Source: Bacillus sp. S3 (GTDB taxonomy: Bacteria; Bacillota; Bacilli; Bacillales; Cytobacillaceae). Taken from it: 64,000 bases of DNA. The DNA is taken from assembly GCF_005154805.1 (NCBI RefSeq), contig NZ_CP039727.1:5143501-5207500 (forward strand), written 5' to 3'. Positions 8,901 to 17,264 of this stretch are shown here, one piece after another; position 1 is the stretch's first letter; every line of letters begins with the position of its first letter. The notes beneath the pieces were generated by a model. That model saw only the letters and a program-made list of their open reading frames with translations. It was not told where the DNA came from and did no database searches. Made by a program: the position numbers and the translations under genes.

Positions 8901-9108
8901 AGATTGAAACCCATGGAAGTAACGCTCGAAAAATGTTAAGGGGATAAGTGGCTGATCATATATATTTGACATAACAAAATTTGGTTAAAAACATTGTTTA
9001 GCAAATTTACACAAAATCAAGGACTTGACTGACTTTTTAAGTGCACAATCATTTAAATTGCAACATTCTATACGAAAACAGCCAATTTTTTAAAGGAGCA
9101 CGTTATGT

Positions 9109-12100
9109 ATGCTGAAAACTAGGTTTTTGAAATTGCTGACAACTAAATTAGGGGATGGGCGCTTTCTTCTGACGGCTCAGGATGAGCGTGGTGCCTATAT
9201 GAACCCTTTCAGGTGGAAGAACCTCGTTTTTAGCAGCCATGAGGAAAGCTTCTTTGGGACGATTCTTGAGACGGAAACGGTGAACGACGTTGAGGGTGTT
9301 GTTGTGAGCGGCTGGCAGCTGGTTTCCCTTTTTGCCAAGGAGTCGTTTAACCGCTTTATTGAGTGGGATTGGAACGATCAGTCGGAGATTTGTCTGGCTG
9401 CTGCCTTCTCTCTTTACGAGGGCATCGTCGAAAAGGATTGGCTGCCGGATTTCTCGGTGTGGGAGCACGGTGAGTTCCGCTGGAAGCTGCCGGAACGGGT
9501 AAAGGATGAATTTGATCCCTCCTTTTGGGAACAAAAGATGGATGCTGATTCTAACGATGACCCCGCTGATGGCCATGAGGAAGAGGCTGATGATGATGTG
9601 GCAGAGGCTGATGACGGTGCCTCCGCTAGAGGTCTTGGCACGACCAAGAGCTATATTTCCGATTTATATAACAGCGCCCTTGATGCCTATTTGACCAGGA
9701 ATTCAGCAATGAAGGAGCTGTTCGGCCCGAAACTGGAACTGCTGAAAAAGCAAAATATATCCGGTGTCGAATTGGCCCGTTATTTTGATGAAGAAAGCTG
9801 GCTTGAGTGGGTCGGAATTAAGGAAAGCGATACGCCCTTTACGATTGGGCTGAGGCTGGATGAACCTGTAGACGGTGAGGGCCCGTGGACCCTGGATGTA
9901 TTTTTACGCGGGAAGAAAGATGTTGATCAGATTGTTGATATCGAAGGTTCGGCAAAGATTCCTGCGAAATGGCGTCCATTTTTAGAAAAGGTCGACCGTG
10001 AGCGGGAACGCTGGGTCCGGTTGATTCCGTGGCTGGGTGAGGATGGCTTTTTCAAGACGCATTTGACTGAGGAAGAAGCGTGGATGTTTTTAACAGAGGC
10101 CAGTGAGACGCTGCTGGCTTTGGATGTGGAGATCCTCCTCCCTTCCTGGTGGCAGGCGATGAAAAATGCCAATTTGAAGGTGAAGGCGTCGCTGAAGGGT
10201 TCCTCGAGCCACCGTCCATCGTTCGTCGGGCTGCAAGCGATGCTTGATTTCAATTGGCGCTTTTCGATGAACGGGGTCGATTTGTCCGAGGAGGAGTTTG
10301 GGAAGCTTGTCGAGGAGAAACGGCGGCTTGTCTATATCCGCGGCCGCTGGGTGAAGCTTGATCCGCAGTTTATTCGACAAATACAGGATTTGATGAAACG
10401 TGCCGAAAAGGAAGGGTTGCATGTCCGCGATTTGCTCGAGCAGGAGCTGGTAGAGAGCGGCGAGGCCGGGGAGGATGAACTGGAGAATCCGAAGGCGTTC
10501 GCGAAGATCCAAATCGAGCTGAATCGGCAATGGAAGCAAATGGTGAAGCAGCTGGCAGAGGTGCACGAGATTCCATTAGAAGACGTTCCGGCAGGGCTGA
10601 ATGGCGAACTCCGCCCGTATCAGCAGCTTGGCATGAGCTGGCTCTGGTTCCTCCGGCAGTACGGCTTCGGCGCCTGCCTCGCTGACGACATGGGCCTCGG
10701 CAAAACCGTCCAACTCATCTCCTATCTATTGAAGGTCAAAGATGAAATGGCGGTGGATGACACCGTTGACGGTATTAACACAGTTGACACGGTGGAGAGT
10801 CAAGAAATGGTGCCTGACACCGTTAATGCTATTAACATAGTTGACACGGTAAATGCGGGTAATGCTACCGCGGTTAGCACTGTTAACAATGTGGGGAGTC
10901 ACAAATTGGTGCCTGACACCGTTAACAAGGTTCCGACGAGGGCGGCGTTGATTATTTGTCCGACGTCGGTGCTGGGGAATTGGCAGAAGGAGTTGGAGCG
11001 TTTCGCTCCTGAGATGAAGGTGTATTTGCATTACGGGTCCAACCGCCTGAAGGAGGAGGCTTTTTCCGAGAAGGTTCACGCTGCCGATGTAGTGTTGACT
11101 TCGTATGGACTAAGCCACTTGGATTCCGAGGAGTTCGAGTCTAAAATTTGGAGTACGATTGCGATTGATGAGGCGCAGAATATCAAGAACGCGCAAACGA
11201 AGCAATCGAAGGCAGTAAGAAGGCTCCGCGGCAGCCACCACATCGCTTTAACGGGGACGCCGATGGAAAACCGCCTTTCCGAGCTATGGTCGATCTTCGA
11301 TTTTGCCAATCACGGCTATCTTGGCAGCATGGGCCAATTCCAGAAAAAATTCGTCATTCCCATCGAAAAGGATGAGAAAAAGGAAAAGGTACAGCAGCTG
11401 CAATCATTGATTCGGCCGTTCCTGCTCCGGAGGACGAAAAAGGATGAAGAAGTCGCCCTGAATCTCCCTGATAAGCTGGAGCAAAAGGAGTACTGCCCAT
11501 TGACCGCCGAACAGGCGTCGCTGTACGAGCAGTTGATCCACGATACATTTGCTGAAATTGAAAAATTATCGGGCTTTGAGCGCAAGGGGTTAATTTTGCA
11601 AATGCTCGGCCGCTTGAAGCAGCTTTGCAATCATCCAGCGCTTTATTTAAAAGAGCGGGCCGCGTCACGCGATCTTCTCGATCGTTCAAATAAGATGGAG
11701 AAGCTTGTCGAGCTGGTGGATGCGGTGTTGGAGCAGGGTGAAAGCTGTCTGATTTTCACACAATATATCGAGATGGGTGAAATGATCCGGACGACAGTGA
11801 AGAAAAAATTTGGCGTTGAGGTGCCATTTTTGAATGGAAGTGTACCAAAGGCGCAGCGTGATCGCATGATTGAGCGGTTCCAGGCCGGCGAGTTCCCGGT
11901 GTTCCTGCTGTCGTTGAAGGCGGGCGGAACCGGTTTGAATCTGACGGCGGCGAATCACGTCATTCACTATGACCGCTGGTGGAATCCGGCCGTTGAGAAC
12001 CAGGCCACTGACCGCGCCTACCGGATTGGCCAGTCCAGGTTCGTCCACGTGCATAAGCTGATTTGCACCGGAACACTCGAGGAGAAAATTGACGCCATGC

Positions 12101-12201
12101 TCGAGAAAAAGCAGCATTTAAATGATCAAATTATTACAAGTGAAAACTGGATCACCGAGCTGTCGACTGATGAACTGAAGGACCTAGTTTATTTAGGGTG
12201 A
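9109..12201 (+). CDS. ywqA: SNF2-family DNA helicase/ATPase (YwqA-like) with repeat-derived insert
   Basis: 1030 residues. An N-terminal SNF2-associated domain is followed by a RecA-like lobe 1 with Walker A DDMGLGKT (~524-531), DEAQ box (AIDEAQNIKN), and LTGTPMENRLSELWSIFDF. Lobe 2 carries LNGSVPKAQRDRMIERF, LKAGGTGLNL and the DRAYRIGQ motif. It is an ATP-dependent translocase expected to act on DNA or nucleoprotein. Residues ~546-609 are a Val/Asn/Thr-rich insert between motifs I and Ia, encoded by two copies of a dispersed intergenic repeat (see findings). Start ATG 9109 has AAAGGAG ~10 bases upstream. The IS lies only ~78 bp upstream, so its native promoter may be displaced. Confidence 0.9.
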   Translation: MLKTRFLKLLTTKLGDGRFLLTAQDERGAYMNPFRWKNLVFSSHEESFFGTILETETVNDVEGVVVSGWQLVSLFAKESFNRFIEWDWNDQSEICLAAAFSLYEGIVEKDWLPDFSVWEHGEFRWKLPERVKDEFDPSFWEQKMDADSNDDPADGHEEEADDDVAEADDGASARGLGTTKSYISDLYNSALDAYLTRNSAMKELFGPKLELLKKQNISGVELARYFDEESWLEWVGIKESDTPFTIGLRLDEPVDGEGPWTLDVFLRGKKDVDQIVDIEGSAKIPAKWRPFLEKVDRERERWVRLIPWLGEDGFFKTHLTEEEAWMFLTEASETLLALDVEILLPSWWQAMKNANLKVKASLKGSSSHRPSFVGLQAMLDFNWRFSMNGVDLSEEEFGKLVEEKRRLVYIRGRWVKLDPQFIRQIQDLMKRAEKEGLHVRDLLEQELVESGEAGEDELENPKAFAKIQIELNRQWKQMVKQLAEVHEIPLEDVPAGLNGELRPYQQLGMSWLWFLRQYGFGACLADDMGLGKTVQLISYLLKVKDEMAVDDTVDGINTVDTVESQEMVPDTVNAINIVDTVNAGNATAVSTVNNVGSHKLVPDTVNKVPTRAALIICPTSVLGNWQKELERFAPEMKVYLHYGSNRLKEEAFSEKVHAADVVLTSYGLSHLDSEEFESKIWSTIAIDEAQNIKNAQTKQSKAVRRLRGSHHIALTGTPMENRLSELWSIFDFANHGYLGSMGQFQKKFVIPIEKDEKKEKVQQLQSLIRPFLLRRTKKDEEVALNLPDKLEQKEYCPLTAEQASLYEQLIHDTFAEIEKLSGFERKGLILQMLGRLKQLCNHPALYLKERAASRDLLDRSNKMEKLVELVDAVLEQGESCLIFTQYIEMGEMIRTTVKKKFGVEVPFLNGSVPKAQRDRMIERFQAGEFPVFLLSLKAGGTGLNLTAANHVIHYDRWWNPAVENQATDRAYRIGQSRFVHVHKLICTGTLEEKIDAMLEKKQHLNDQIITSENWITELSTDELKDLVYLG
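10745..10935 (+). repeat. intergenic repeat element embedded in the helicase gene
   Basis: Contains GGTGCCTGACACC at 10809-10821 and 10908-10920, each preceded by GAGTCA(A/C)(G/A)AA(A/T)T and followed by GTTAA. GTTGACAC(C/G)GT-like steps lie between them. The reading frame stays open through the block. Confidence 0.85.
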
Positions 12202-12211
12202 TGGCACCACT

Positions 12212-12246
12212 AAAAAATGAAATGGCCCAGTACTGTACTGGGCCAT
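12212..12246 (-). terminator. terminator shared by ywqA and the VOC gene
   Basis: AATGGCCCAGTA/TACTGGGCCATT hairpin. On the reverse strand it is followed by TCATTTTTT, so it best serves the VOC gene. Confidence 0.8.
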
Positions 12247-12253
12247 TCCTCCA

Positions 12254-12673
12254 TTATGACTTGCCTAAATATTTTTCTTTAAAGATTGGACTAAGTTCAC
12301 TCCACACATCAAATTTATTCCCATCTACATCATAAAAAACAAAGTTTCTCCCGGAATGTCCTCTGTCTTCAATCTCTCCCACTCTTACATCTTTTTCCTT
12401 AAAGTTCGTATGTATTTCTTCTAGAGCCTTTAATCCATTGACCTCGAATGTGATAGAAAAACGCTCTTCCCCATGCACATCATAGAAATTTGCACTTTGA
12501 TTTTCTCTTGATTTAACGAGGAAAATACTTTGGTTCGCCAAATCAACAATGGCCTTTTCTTCATCTTTATAGTTTAACTCTGCCCCCAATTTGCTTACAT
12601 ACCATTCAGCAGAACGTTCTACATTTGAAACGGGGATATACGTAGTGCCTACCCGCAATAATTTTTCATTCAC
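12254..12673 (-). CDS. VOC-family (glyoxalase/bleomycin-resistance fold) protein
   Basis: 139 residues with the paired beta-alpha-beta-beta-beta pattern of VOC proteins: TTYIPVSNVERSAEWYVSKLG near the start, and FVFYDVDGNKFDVWSEL near the end, which supplies the usual D-x-D-G-N turn and the C-terminal metal-ligand position. The substrate cannot be read from sequence. It is a single gene with its own terminator, and ATG 12673 follows a GGAGG/GGGTG region. Confidence 0.8.
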   Translation of the reverse strand: MNEKLLRVGTTYIPVSNVERSAEWYVSKLGAELNYKDEEKAIVDLANQSIFLVKSRENQSANFYDVHGEERFSITFEVNGLKALEEIHTNFKEKDVRVGEIEDRGHSGRNFVFYDVDGNKFDVWSELSPIFKEKYLGKS

Positions 12674-12805
12674 CCTATTTCTCCTCCTGTATTACCGATT
12701 AATCTATTTACCTAATCAGCCCCATTTTATCAAAAGTTAGTTTGAATAGGTGTGAATTTTTAGGAGGAATTCCATTGCAAAAGCAGGAACGGTATAACCT
12801 CAAGC

Positions 12806-12895
12806 ATAAAGAAAACTCGCCGATTGGCGAGGACAGAGGCGAAGTTGCACTTATGCACGATAGGAAAGTTTATACTTTCCTATCTGCAAAAAAAG
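12806..12895. repeat. dispersed hairpin repeat, copy 1
   Basis: Starts AAAGAAAACTCGCCGATTGG, where CTCGCC/GGCGAG makes a hairpin, then a purine-rich middle and GAAAGTTTATACTTTC, a second small hairpin. About 80 bp; a second copy is at 19834-19918. Confidence 0.75.
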
Positions 12896-12916
12896 TAGAG
12901 AGTATTTCTCTCCTTG

Positions 12917-13177
12917 TTACTGAGGTTCATGTCCGTTAATAGGCGAACCAGTTGACGTATGTTCATTTACCCAATCAAGAGATACCTTCGAAACGGCTGA
13001 CCAATCAGGGATTTGGTTGCTATGCTGCTCGACCCAACTCATACAATATTGTGGGTCAATGCTCTTTTCTAGGCATTGTGCTAAGAAAGACTGAATGTTT
13101 TTCTCCGTACAATTTTCCCATGAACCACACGTTTCAGCCCAAATACGTTCCATTTCCTGTTTAAAATCGTGTACCAT
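12917..13177 (-). CDS. small hypothetical protein
   Basis: 86 residues, Trp- and Glu-rich, no signal peptide or membrane segment. It holds three Cys (ETCGSWENC ... PQYCMSW). Start ATG at 13177 is well supported by AAGGAGGAATG upstream. Family not recognised. Its 3' end lies just behind the dispersed hairpin repeat. Confidence 0.6.
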   Translation of the reverse strand: MVHDFKQEMERIWAETCGSWENCTEKNIQSFLAQCLEKSIDPQYCMSWVEQHSNQIPDWSAVSKVSLDWVNEHTSTGSPINGHEPQ

Positions 13178-13490
13178 CGTTCATTCCTCCTTGATTAAAT
13201 CTACAAAATAAGTTTGTCCAAGGAGAAGAAATATATTTACAGAAGAGGTTCATAGCAATACAAATTCAAATCTATCCCATCATTTGCTGTGCCCCTTTGT
13301 AACCTAATTGGATTAAAAGTTGAATAATTAACTTCTTTATATAATTAATTATTGAATTCAGACACTTGTCCATTCAATATTTTTCCTACCATCATATAGT
13401 ATTGCAATAATGGCAAAGATTCTCGTGATCGATTTGATAATTATGATTATTTTTTAGCCTTGAATACTTAATCAAAAGGAGGAGTAAGGA
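13178..13490. other. AT-rich intergenic region
   Basis: No gene seen. Contains a perfect inverted repeat AATAATTAA (13324-13332) / TTAATTATT (13345-13353), possibly regulatory for one of the two divergent neighbours. Confidence 0.35.
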
Positions 13491-14165
13491 ATGGAACCTG
13501 TAGTCACAGGTAATGATGATCAAGATCCATCGGAACTTGTAGCCCAAACAACTCGTATTAATGAACTAGTAGCTAACATGGTTAAACAAGAAATTTATTT
13601 AAAAGAGGAACTGGCAACCAAAAAAGATATAGCTTCACTTATTGCAGGCCTTGATAACAGCAATAAAGAAATAGCGGAATTCCAAGAGCAAATAGCCGCA
13701 ATGCGAAAAACAAATGAAAATAATCAAACATTGATTGGCGAGTTAAGAAGTCTAGTAGCTGAGCAAGAATTGCAGCTTAAGAATCTAAAAGAAGTTATTG
13801 GCATTAAAGAACAAGTAATTACGTCATTTGCTGTAAGTCTAGAAAATAGCAAAAAGGAAATGGCAAAACTTCATAAACAACTAAACGAAATGAAATTTCC
13901 CAATAAAAATAAAAAATCATTAATTGGAGAGTCCAAAGAAAAAATGGATTCGTTAAGCGAGGTTGTATCTGTATTATCCGACGGTCAAAGTGAGCCAAAA
14001 ACTAAGGAAGAAAAATCGGTGCAGAAAGCAGAGCGGAAATCTCAAAAGAAAATGCTTAAACAATTGCTGAAACAGCACCCAAAAGCGAATGACAAAGAAT
14101 TAGCGGATCTATTAGGAGTAGACATTTCATATATGATCCAGCTTCGAAAAGAATTTGATAGTTGA
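13491..14165 (+). CDS. coiled-coil protein with possible C-terminal DNA-binding segment
   Basis: 224 residues. Residues ~10-140 form a long, highly charged coiled coil with repeated 'LxxExxxKxxxIxxL' and 'NKEIAEFQEQI' type heptads. The C-terminal ~45 residues (KKMLKQLLKQHPKANDKELADLLGVDISYMIQLRKEF) resemble a helix-turn-helix, similar to short plasmid or phage partition-type tails. ATG 13491 has AGGAGG 8 bases upstream. A DNA-binding role is inference only. Confidence 0.6.
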   Translation: MEPVVTGNDDQDPSELVAQTTRINELVANMVKQEIYLKEELATKKDIASLIAGLDNSNKEIAEFQEQIAAMRKTNENNQTLIGELRSLVAEQELQLKNLKEVIGIKEQVITSFAVSLENSKKEMAKLHKQLNEMKFPNKNKKSLIGESKEKMDSLSEVVSVLSDGQSEPKTKEEKSVQKAERKSQKKMLKQLLKQHPKANDKELADLLGVDISYMIQLRKEFDS

Positions 14166-14207
14166 ATTATGTATGTCGCCATATGATGAGATGATCCAAA
14201 AGAAATT

Positions 14208-14232
14208 AAAGGGCTTCTAAAAGCCCTTTTTA
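14208..14232 (+). terminator. terminator of the coiled-coil gene
   Basis: AAAGGGCTT/AAGCCCTTT hairpin with 4-base loop and T run. Confidence 0.9.
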
Positions 14233-14330
14233 TCATTGTTACCACCGTTTTATCTTTCACCTTTACTCACTGGAAGCTCACCCCATAAAAAGGGTTTTCC
14301 CATACGTTCAGAAGTTTGGAGACCATCCCA

Positions 14331-15434
14331 TCACTTTTTTACTTTTATTTTCTCGGGTATGGTCGTCCAGTACACGGGGTCTTCTAAGCCGAGCCGCCAA
14401 ATCCCGATCCCCCGTAAGTTATATTTTTCTACAAGGTTGAGTTTAAACTCCAGACTATCGCTATTTTCAAACCATACCTCGTGGCTATGTTGTTCTTGAT
14501 CTACGTAACTGAAATGAGGGGTTTGCGAACGGGAGTCCCATTGAACTTTCGCTTTGTATTTTTTCTTCTGATCCATTAACTCTTTATAGGAGCTATACTT
14601 GGCCTTGCCTGCTGTTGTATCCCAGTCCCATCCATAACTTGCGATACCGAGTAAAATTTTTGAAGATGGTACTTTATTTTTCAAAGCATAACGAATCGTT
14701 GCTTCAGTCCAATCGACTGATGCAGATGGACCGGGTTTTGTTCTAGGGTTGTGTTCATCGTATGTCATAATCATTAACCCATCTGAATATTGACCAAGTT
14801 TTTCGTAATCAAACCACGGCGACCAGGGATTTGCACGGGAATCACCTGTGTTTGCCGGGACTGAAACCGTCACTGCTTTTCCATCCTCGTGCAGTGCCTC
14901 AGTCAATTTTTTAATGAACAGACTAAAGGAATCTCGGTCCGTCAAATACAAATTTTCCATATCAATATTCATCCCGTCATATTGAAACTGCTTCATTTCA
15001 TTGCGTAAGTTCTGAATGAAAACATTACGGTTGTTCTCGTTATCGAGTACAGTACTCGCTACCTGCTTGCCCTTCTCCACAGTTTCATAAAAGAGATTAT
15101 GTACAACCATATATACCTTCATGTCTTTTTCATGAGCACGCTGAATAACCTTTTTCTTATGATCTGCGGTAACGGAATCGATCAGACTGCCCGGTCGTTT
15201 ATCATCAAGCTTATACCAAAAGGGGGCAATAATGCTTAAACGGGCCGATTGCGAGTCAACGGTAGGTTGAGACCCTGGATACGTTCCTTCCTTTTCCGTA
15301 TAGAACCCTAAAACCTCACGAGGCGTTTTATCCTTTTTGGGTTCCTTTTTTGATTGTACCTGACTGCAGGATGACAGTAGCAATAAGGCCATGCTTAAAG
15401 AAATGATCGTGAATGGCCGATAACATTTTTTCAC
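14331..15434 (-). CDS. GH18-family glycoside hydrolase, lipoprotein
   Basis: 367 residues. A lipoprotein signal peptide ends in LLLSSCS (Cys ~23). The catalytic-site motif DGxxxDxE is present as YDGMNIDMENL (~150-160), with SxGG-like and YDEH (MIMTYDEHN) strands and the C-terminal IGIWRLG strand of the barrel. It belongs with the YaaH/YdhD/CotR type spore-cortex or wall N-acetylglucosaminidases; the exact substrate is not known. No LysM domains are present, so membrane anchoring through the lipid is the likely location. Confidence 0.85.
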   Translation of the reverse strand: MKKCYRPFTIISLSMALLLLSSCSQVQSKKEPKKDKTPREVLGFYTEKEGTYPGSQPTVDSQSARLSIIAPFWYKLDDKRPGSLIDSVTADHKKKVIQRAHEKDMKVYMVVHNLFYETVEKGKQVASTVLDNENNRNVFIQNLRNEMKQFQYDGMNIDMENLYLTDRDSFSLFIKKLTEALHEDGKAVTVSVPANTGDSRANPWSPWFDYEKLGQYSDGLMIMTYDEHNPRTKPGPSASVDWTEATIRYALKNKVPSSKILLGIASYGWDWDTTAGKAKYSSYKELMDQKKKYKAKVQWDSRSQTPHFSYVDQEQHSHEVWFENSDSLEFKLNLVEKYNLRGIGIWRLGLEDPVYWTTIPEKIKVKK

Positions 15435-15548
15435 TATAATACACCTTCTTCCTATTTCTTAAGTTGATTAGAAAAGGTGCATCTTATTCACGAATTGATT
15501 TTCCCATCAAAGGGCTGGTTTTTTTCATACACGAAATCCATTGAAATA

Positions 15549-15580
15549 AAAAATGGCTATCACCTTGATAGCCATTTTCG
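15549..15580 (-). terminator. terminator of the 85-aa membrane protein
   Basis: AAATGGCTATC(A)/TGATAGCCATTTT hairpin. The reverse-strand tail is T-rich. Confidence 0.85.
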
Positions 15581-15584
15581 TAAT

Positions 15585-15842
15585 TTATCTATTTTTTAAT
15601 TTATACAGGAGTGTGGCGAACACGTTGGCGCCGATAAATATAAAGTTTCCTTGTGCGTTAAAACTCAACTGCTGCTCCTCAAAACTCATTTTATCATACA
15701 TTTCATCCTGCCTGATTCCTTGCTCCCGCCGCTTTTTATCCATCTTTTTCAATTCCTTAATATAGGAATACTGCATTGGCAGCAACAATAACGATAATAG
15801 AACGTAGCCGCCAAGCGCCCATAACGTCACCGATAAACCCAT
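15585..15842 (-). CDS. small membrane protein, DUF3949-like
   Basis: 85 residues: one membrane helix at ~5-23, a basic/acidic helix (KKMDKKRREQGIRQDEMYDKMSFEEQQ), then a weak second hydrophobic segment (NFIFIGANVFATLLY). The layout resembles DUF3949 proteins of Bacillus, but that assignment is from memory. ATG 15842 follows AAGGGG. Confidence 0.65.
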   Translation of the reverse strand: MGLSVTLWALGGYVLLSLLLLPMQYSYIKELKKMDKKRREQGIRQDEMYDKMSFEEQQLSFNAQGNFIFIGANVFATLLYKLKNR

Positions 15843-15904
15843 TCAGTTCAACCCCTTTTTATTTTTTTGAAAAAGTAATACATGCGACGCAACGATTTAC
15901 TGGA

Positions 15905-16966
15905 TTATATGTCCCTCTCGCGTATTTTTTCCGAAAGTAATTGATAAAATTGCTGCGGCTCATCGAGGCGGAGGTGTGCCTTGCTCACTTTTTTCTTGAT
16001 TCCGTACATAAAGCTGGCCTCGAGCGGTTGATGAAACTCGATTTCAAACGTAGGCTTTTCTTTTATAAAATCCGCTGCGGTTGCATCGAAAACATGTCTT
16101 GCTTCCGCTTTTGTTAATTTTTCAGGGCCTTGATAATAGTGAAAACTTTTAATTTCCTCAAGAGGAACGGTTACCTGCCTCGTGATGCCGACCTGCAAAT
16201 AGACATGCTGATCGGTAATCCTAATGGGGCACAGCCTGATTGCCTGAATTTCTGCCACGAAGAAAAATAAGGTGTACAAGTTTAATACTAATGCAATGAT
16301 GGCTACAGTGGGATTCCACGAATGAAGCAAGAAGTGAAACCCTACCGATTCCAATACAATTGCGTGAATCAGCATGACGTAGACGGCGATGGCTCCGGTT
16401 TTTTTATGATACGTGAACGTTTGCGCATCATTTACCGGCTTTTTTCTCCACGAAAATAAGCTGTAATAATACATCGCCATTTCTGAAAAAAGGATCTCGC
16501 GCATCCTCGATGATTCCAGATGCTGATTCCATGCTTCCGCCATGCGATGATGAAAAGTTGGATTGGCGGTTGCGGCATTAAGGTAGCTTTTCAAGATTGC
16601 CGGTATTCTCACGATTAGTTGATAGACAATGTAAAGTTCAATTAGGAGGAATGCTCCCTCACCGGCAAATACGATATATTTTACAAACGAATAGTCTGAC
16701 ATGTGGCCTTGTGGAATAATTAGTACCGCGGCGCCATACCCCGCAAGCATGACGGGCAGTAGAGTTTTAAGGGAGTACCGCTTTCGGATGATAAAAAGGT
16801 AAACGAGTAAAGGGGTGGTAATGATGAAGTCGAATAAGGAGCCCAAGGCCATTCCTGATGGAAGCGGGGCCGCCCACTCAACCCGGTAAACTATCACATT
16901 TGAACCTAACACCAAGGACAGTAATAAGCCGAACCAAAGCCACTTCTTTTTCGGAATCGTTAGCAT
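15905..16966 (-). CDS. multi-pass membrane protein with C-terminal cytoplasmic domain
   Basis: 353 residues when started at ATG 16966, which has AGGAGG 5 bases upstream; an upstream in-frame extension to 17083 lacks a ribosome site. Six or seven predicted membrane helices fill residues ~8-265, and the last ~90 residues look like a soluble PH-like beta domain (RITDQHVYLQVGITRQVTVPLEEIKSFHYY). Function unknown. Confidence 0.65.
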   Translation of the reverse strand: MLTIPKKKWLWFGLLLSLVLGSNVIVYRVEWAAPLPSGMALGSLFDFIITTPLLVYLFIIRKRYSLKTLLPVMLAGYGAAVLIIPQGHMSDYSFVKYIVFAGEGAFLLIELYIVYQLIVRIPAILKSYLNAATANPTFHHRMAEAWNQHLESSRMREILFSEMAMYYYSLFSWRKKPVNDAQTFTYHKKTGAIAVYVMLIHAIVLESVGFHFLLHSWNPTVAIIALVLNLYTLFFFVAEIQAIRLCPIRITDQHVYLQVGITRQVTVPLEEIKSFHYYQGPEKLTKAEARHVFDATAADFIKEKPTFEIEFHQPLEASFMYGIKKKVSKAHLRLDEPQQFYQLLSEKIRERDI

Positions 16967-17119
16967 GTTTTCCTCCTGGGAACCGATCTGTTTATAGTTC
17001 CATTTTAACATAAATATCCAATTGACAAAAACAAAAAAGACAAATAAAAAAAGACATCCACAGCCCAAAACCACCTTAACCACCTAAAACCACCTTTTCA
17101 CCGTCAAAACATTAGAATG

Positions 17120-17132
17120 GGTGTCAGGCACC
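17120..17132. repeat. GGTGTCAGGCACC element (reverse copy)
   Basis: Solo copy between a membrane-protein gene and the 3D-domain gene terminator. Confidence 0.7.
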
Positions 17133-17189
17133 GTTTCTCATATATTGATGTTTTAAAGGTGGGAAATGAGGGTATAGGAGGGAAAAGGG

Positions 17190-17238
17190 ATAAAAAAAGA
17201 GACCTAACGCTTTTTTGAAGTGTTAGATCTCTTTTTGG
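17190..17238 (-). terminator. terminator of the 3D-domain protein gene
   Basis: AAAGAGACCTAACGCTT/AAGTGTTAGATCTCTTT hairpin, T-rich on the reverse strand. Confidence 0.85.
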
Positions 17239-17264
17239 AACTTTTCGTTTCTCGAAGTAACGTT

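Larger units (their letters stand above)
7536..9030 (+). mobile_element. IS256-family insertion sequence, 1495 bp
   Basis: Inverted ends: left GATTAAGTCCGTATAATTGT (from 7536) aligns with the reverse complement of the right end AGTCAAGTCCTTGATTTTGT (from 9030), with blocks AAGTCC and TTGTGTAAA shared. The direct repeat GACTTTTT flanks it at 7528-7535 and 9031-9038, an 8-bp target duplication, which fits the family (8-9 bp). It encodes one complete transposase and lies between ywqB and ywqA. No second copy is present in this window. Confidence 0.88.

Noticed and set aside
12742..12939. 65-codon forward frame
   Set aside because: It has AGGAGG before an internal TTG, but most of it is the dispersed hairpin repeat and it resembles no protein.
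15905..17083. 39-residue N-terminal extension of the membrane protein
   Set aside because: AGGAGG sits just before ATG 16966; no ribosome site precedes the upstream start.
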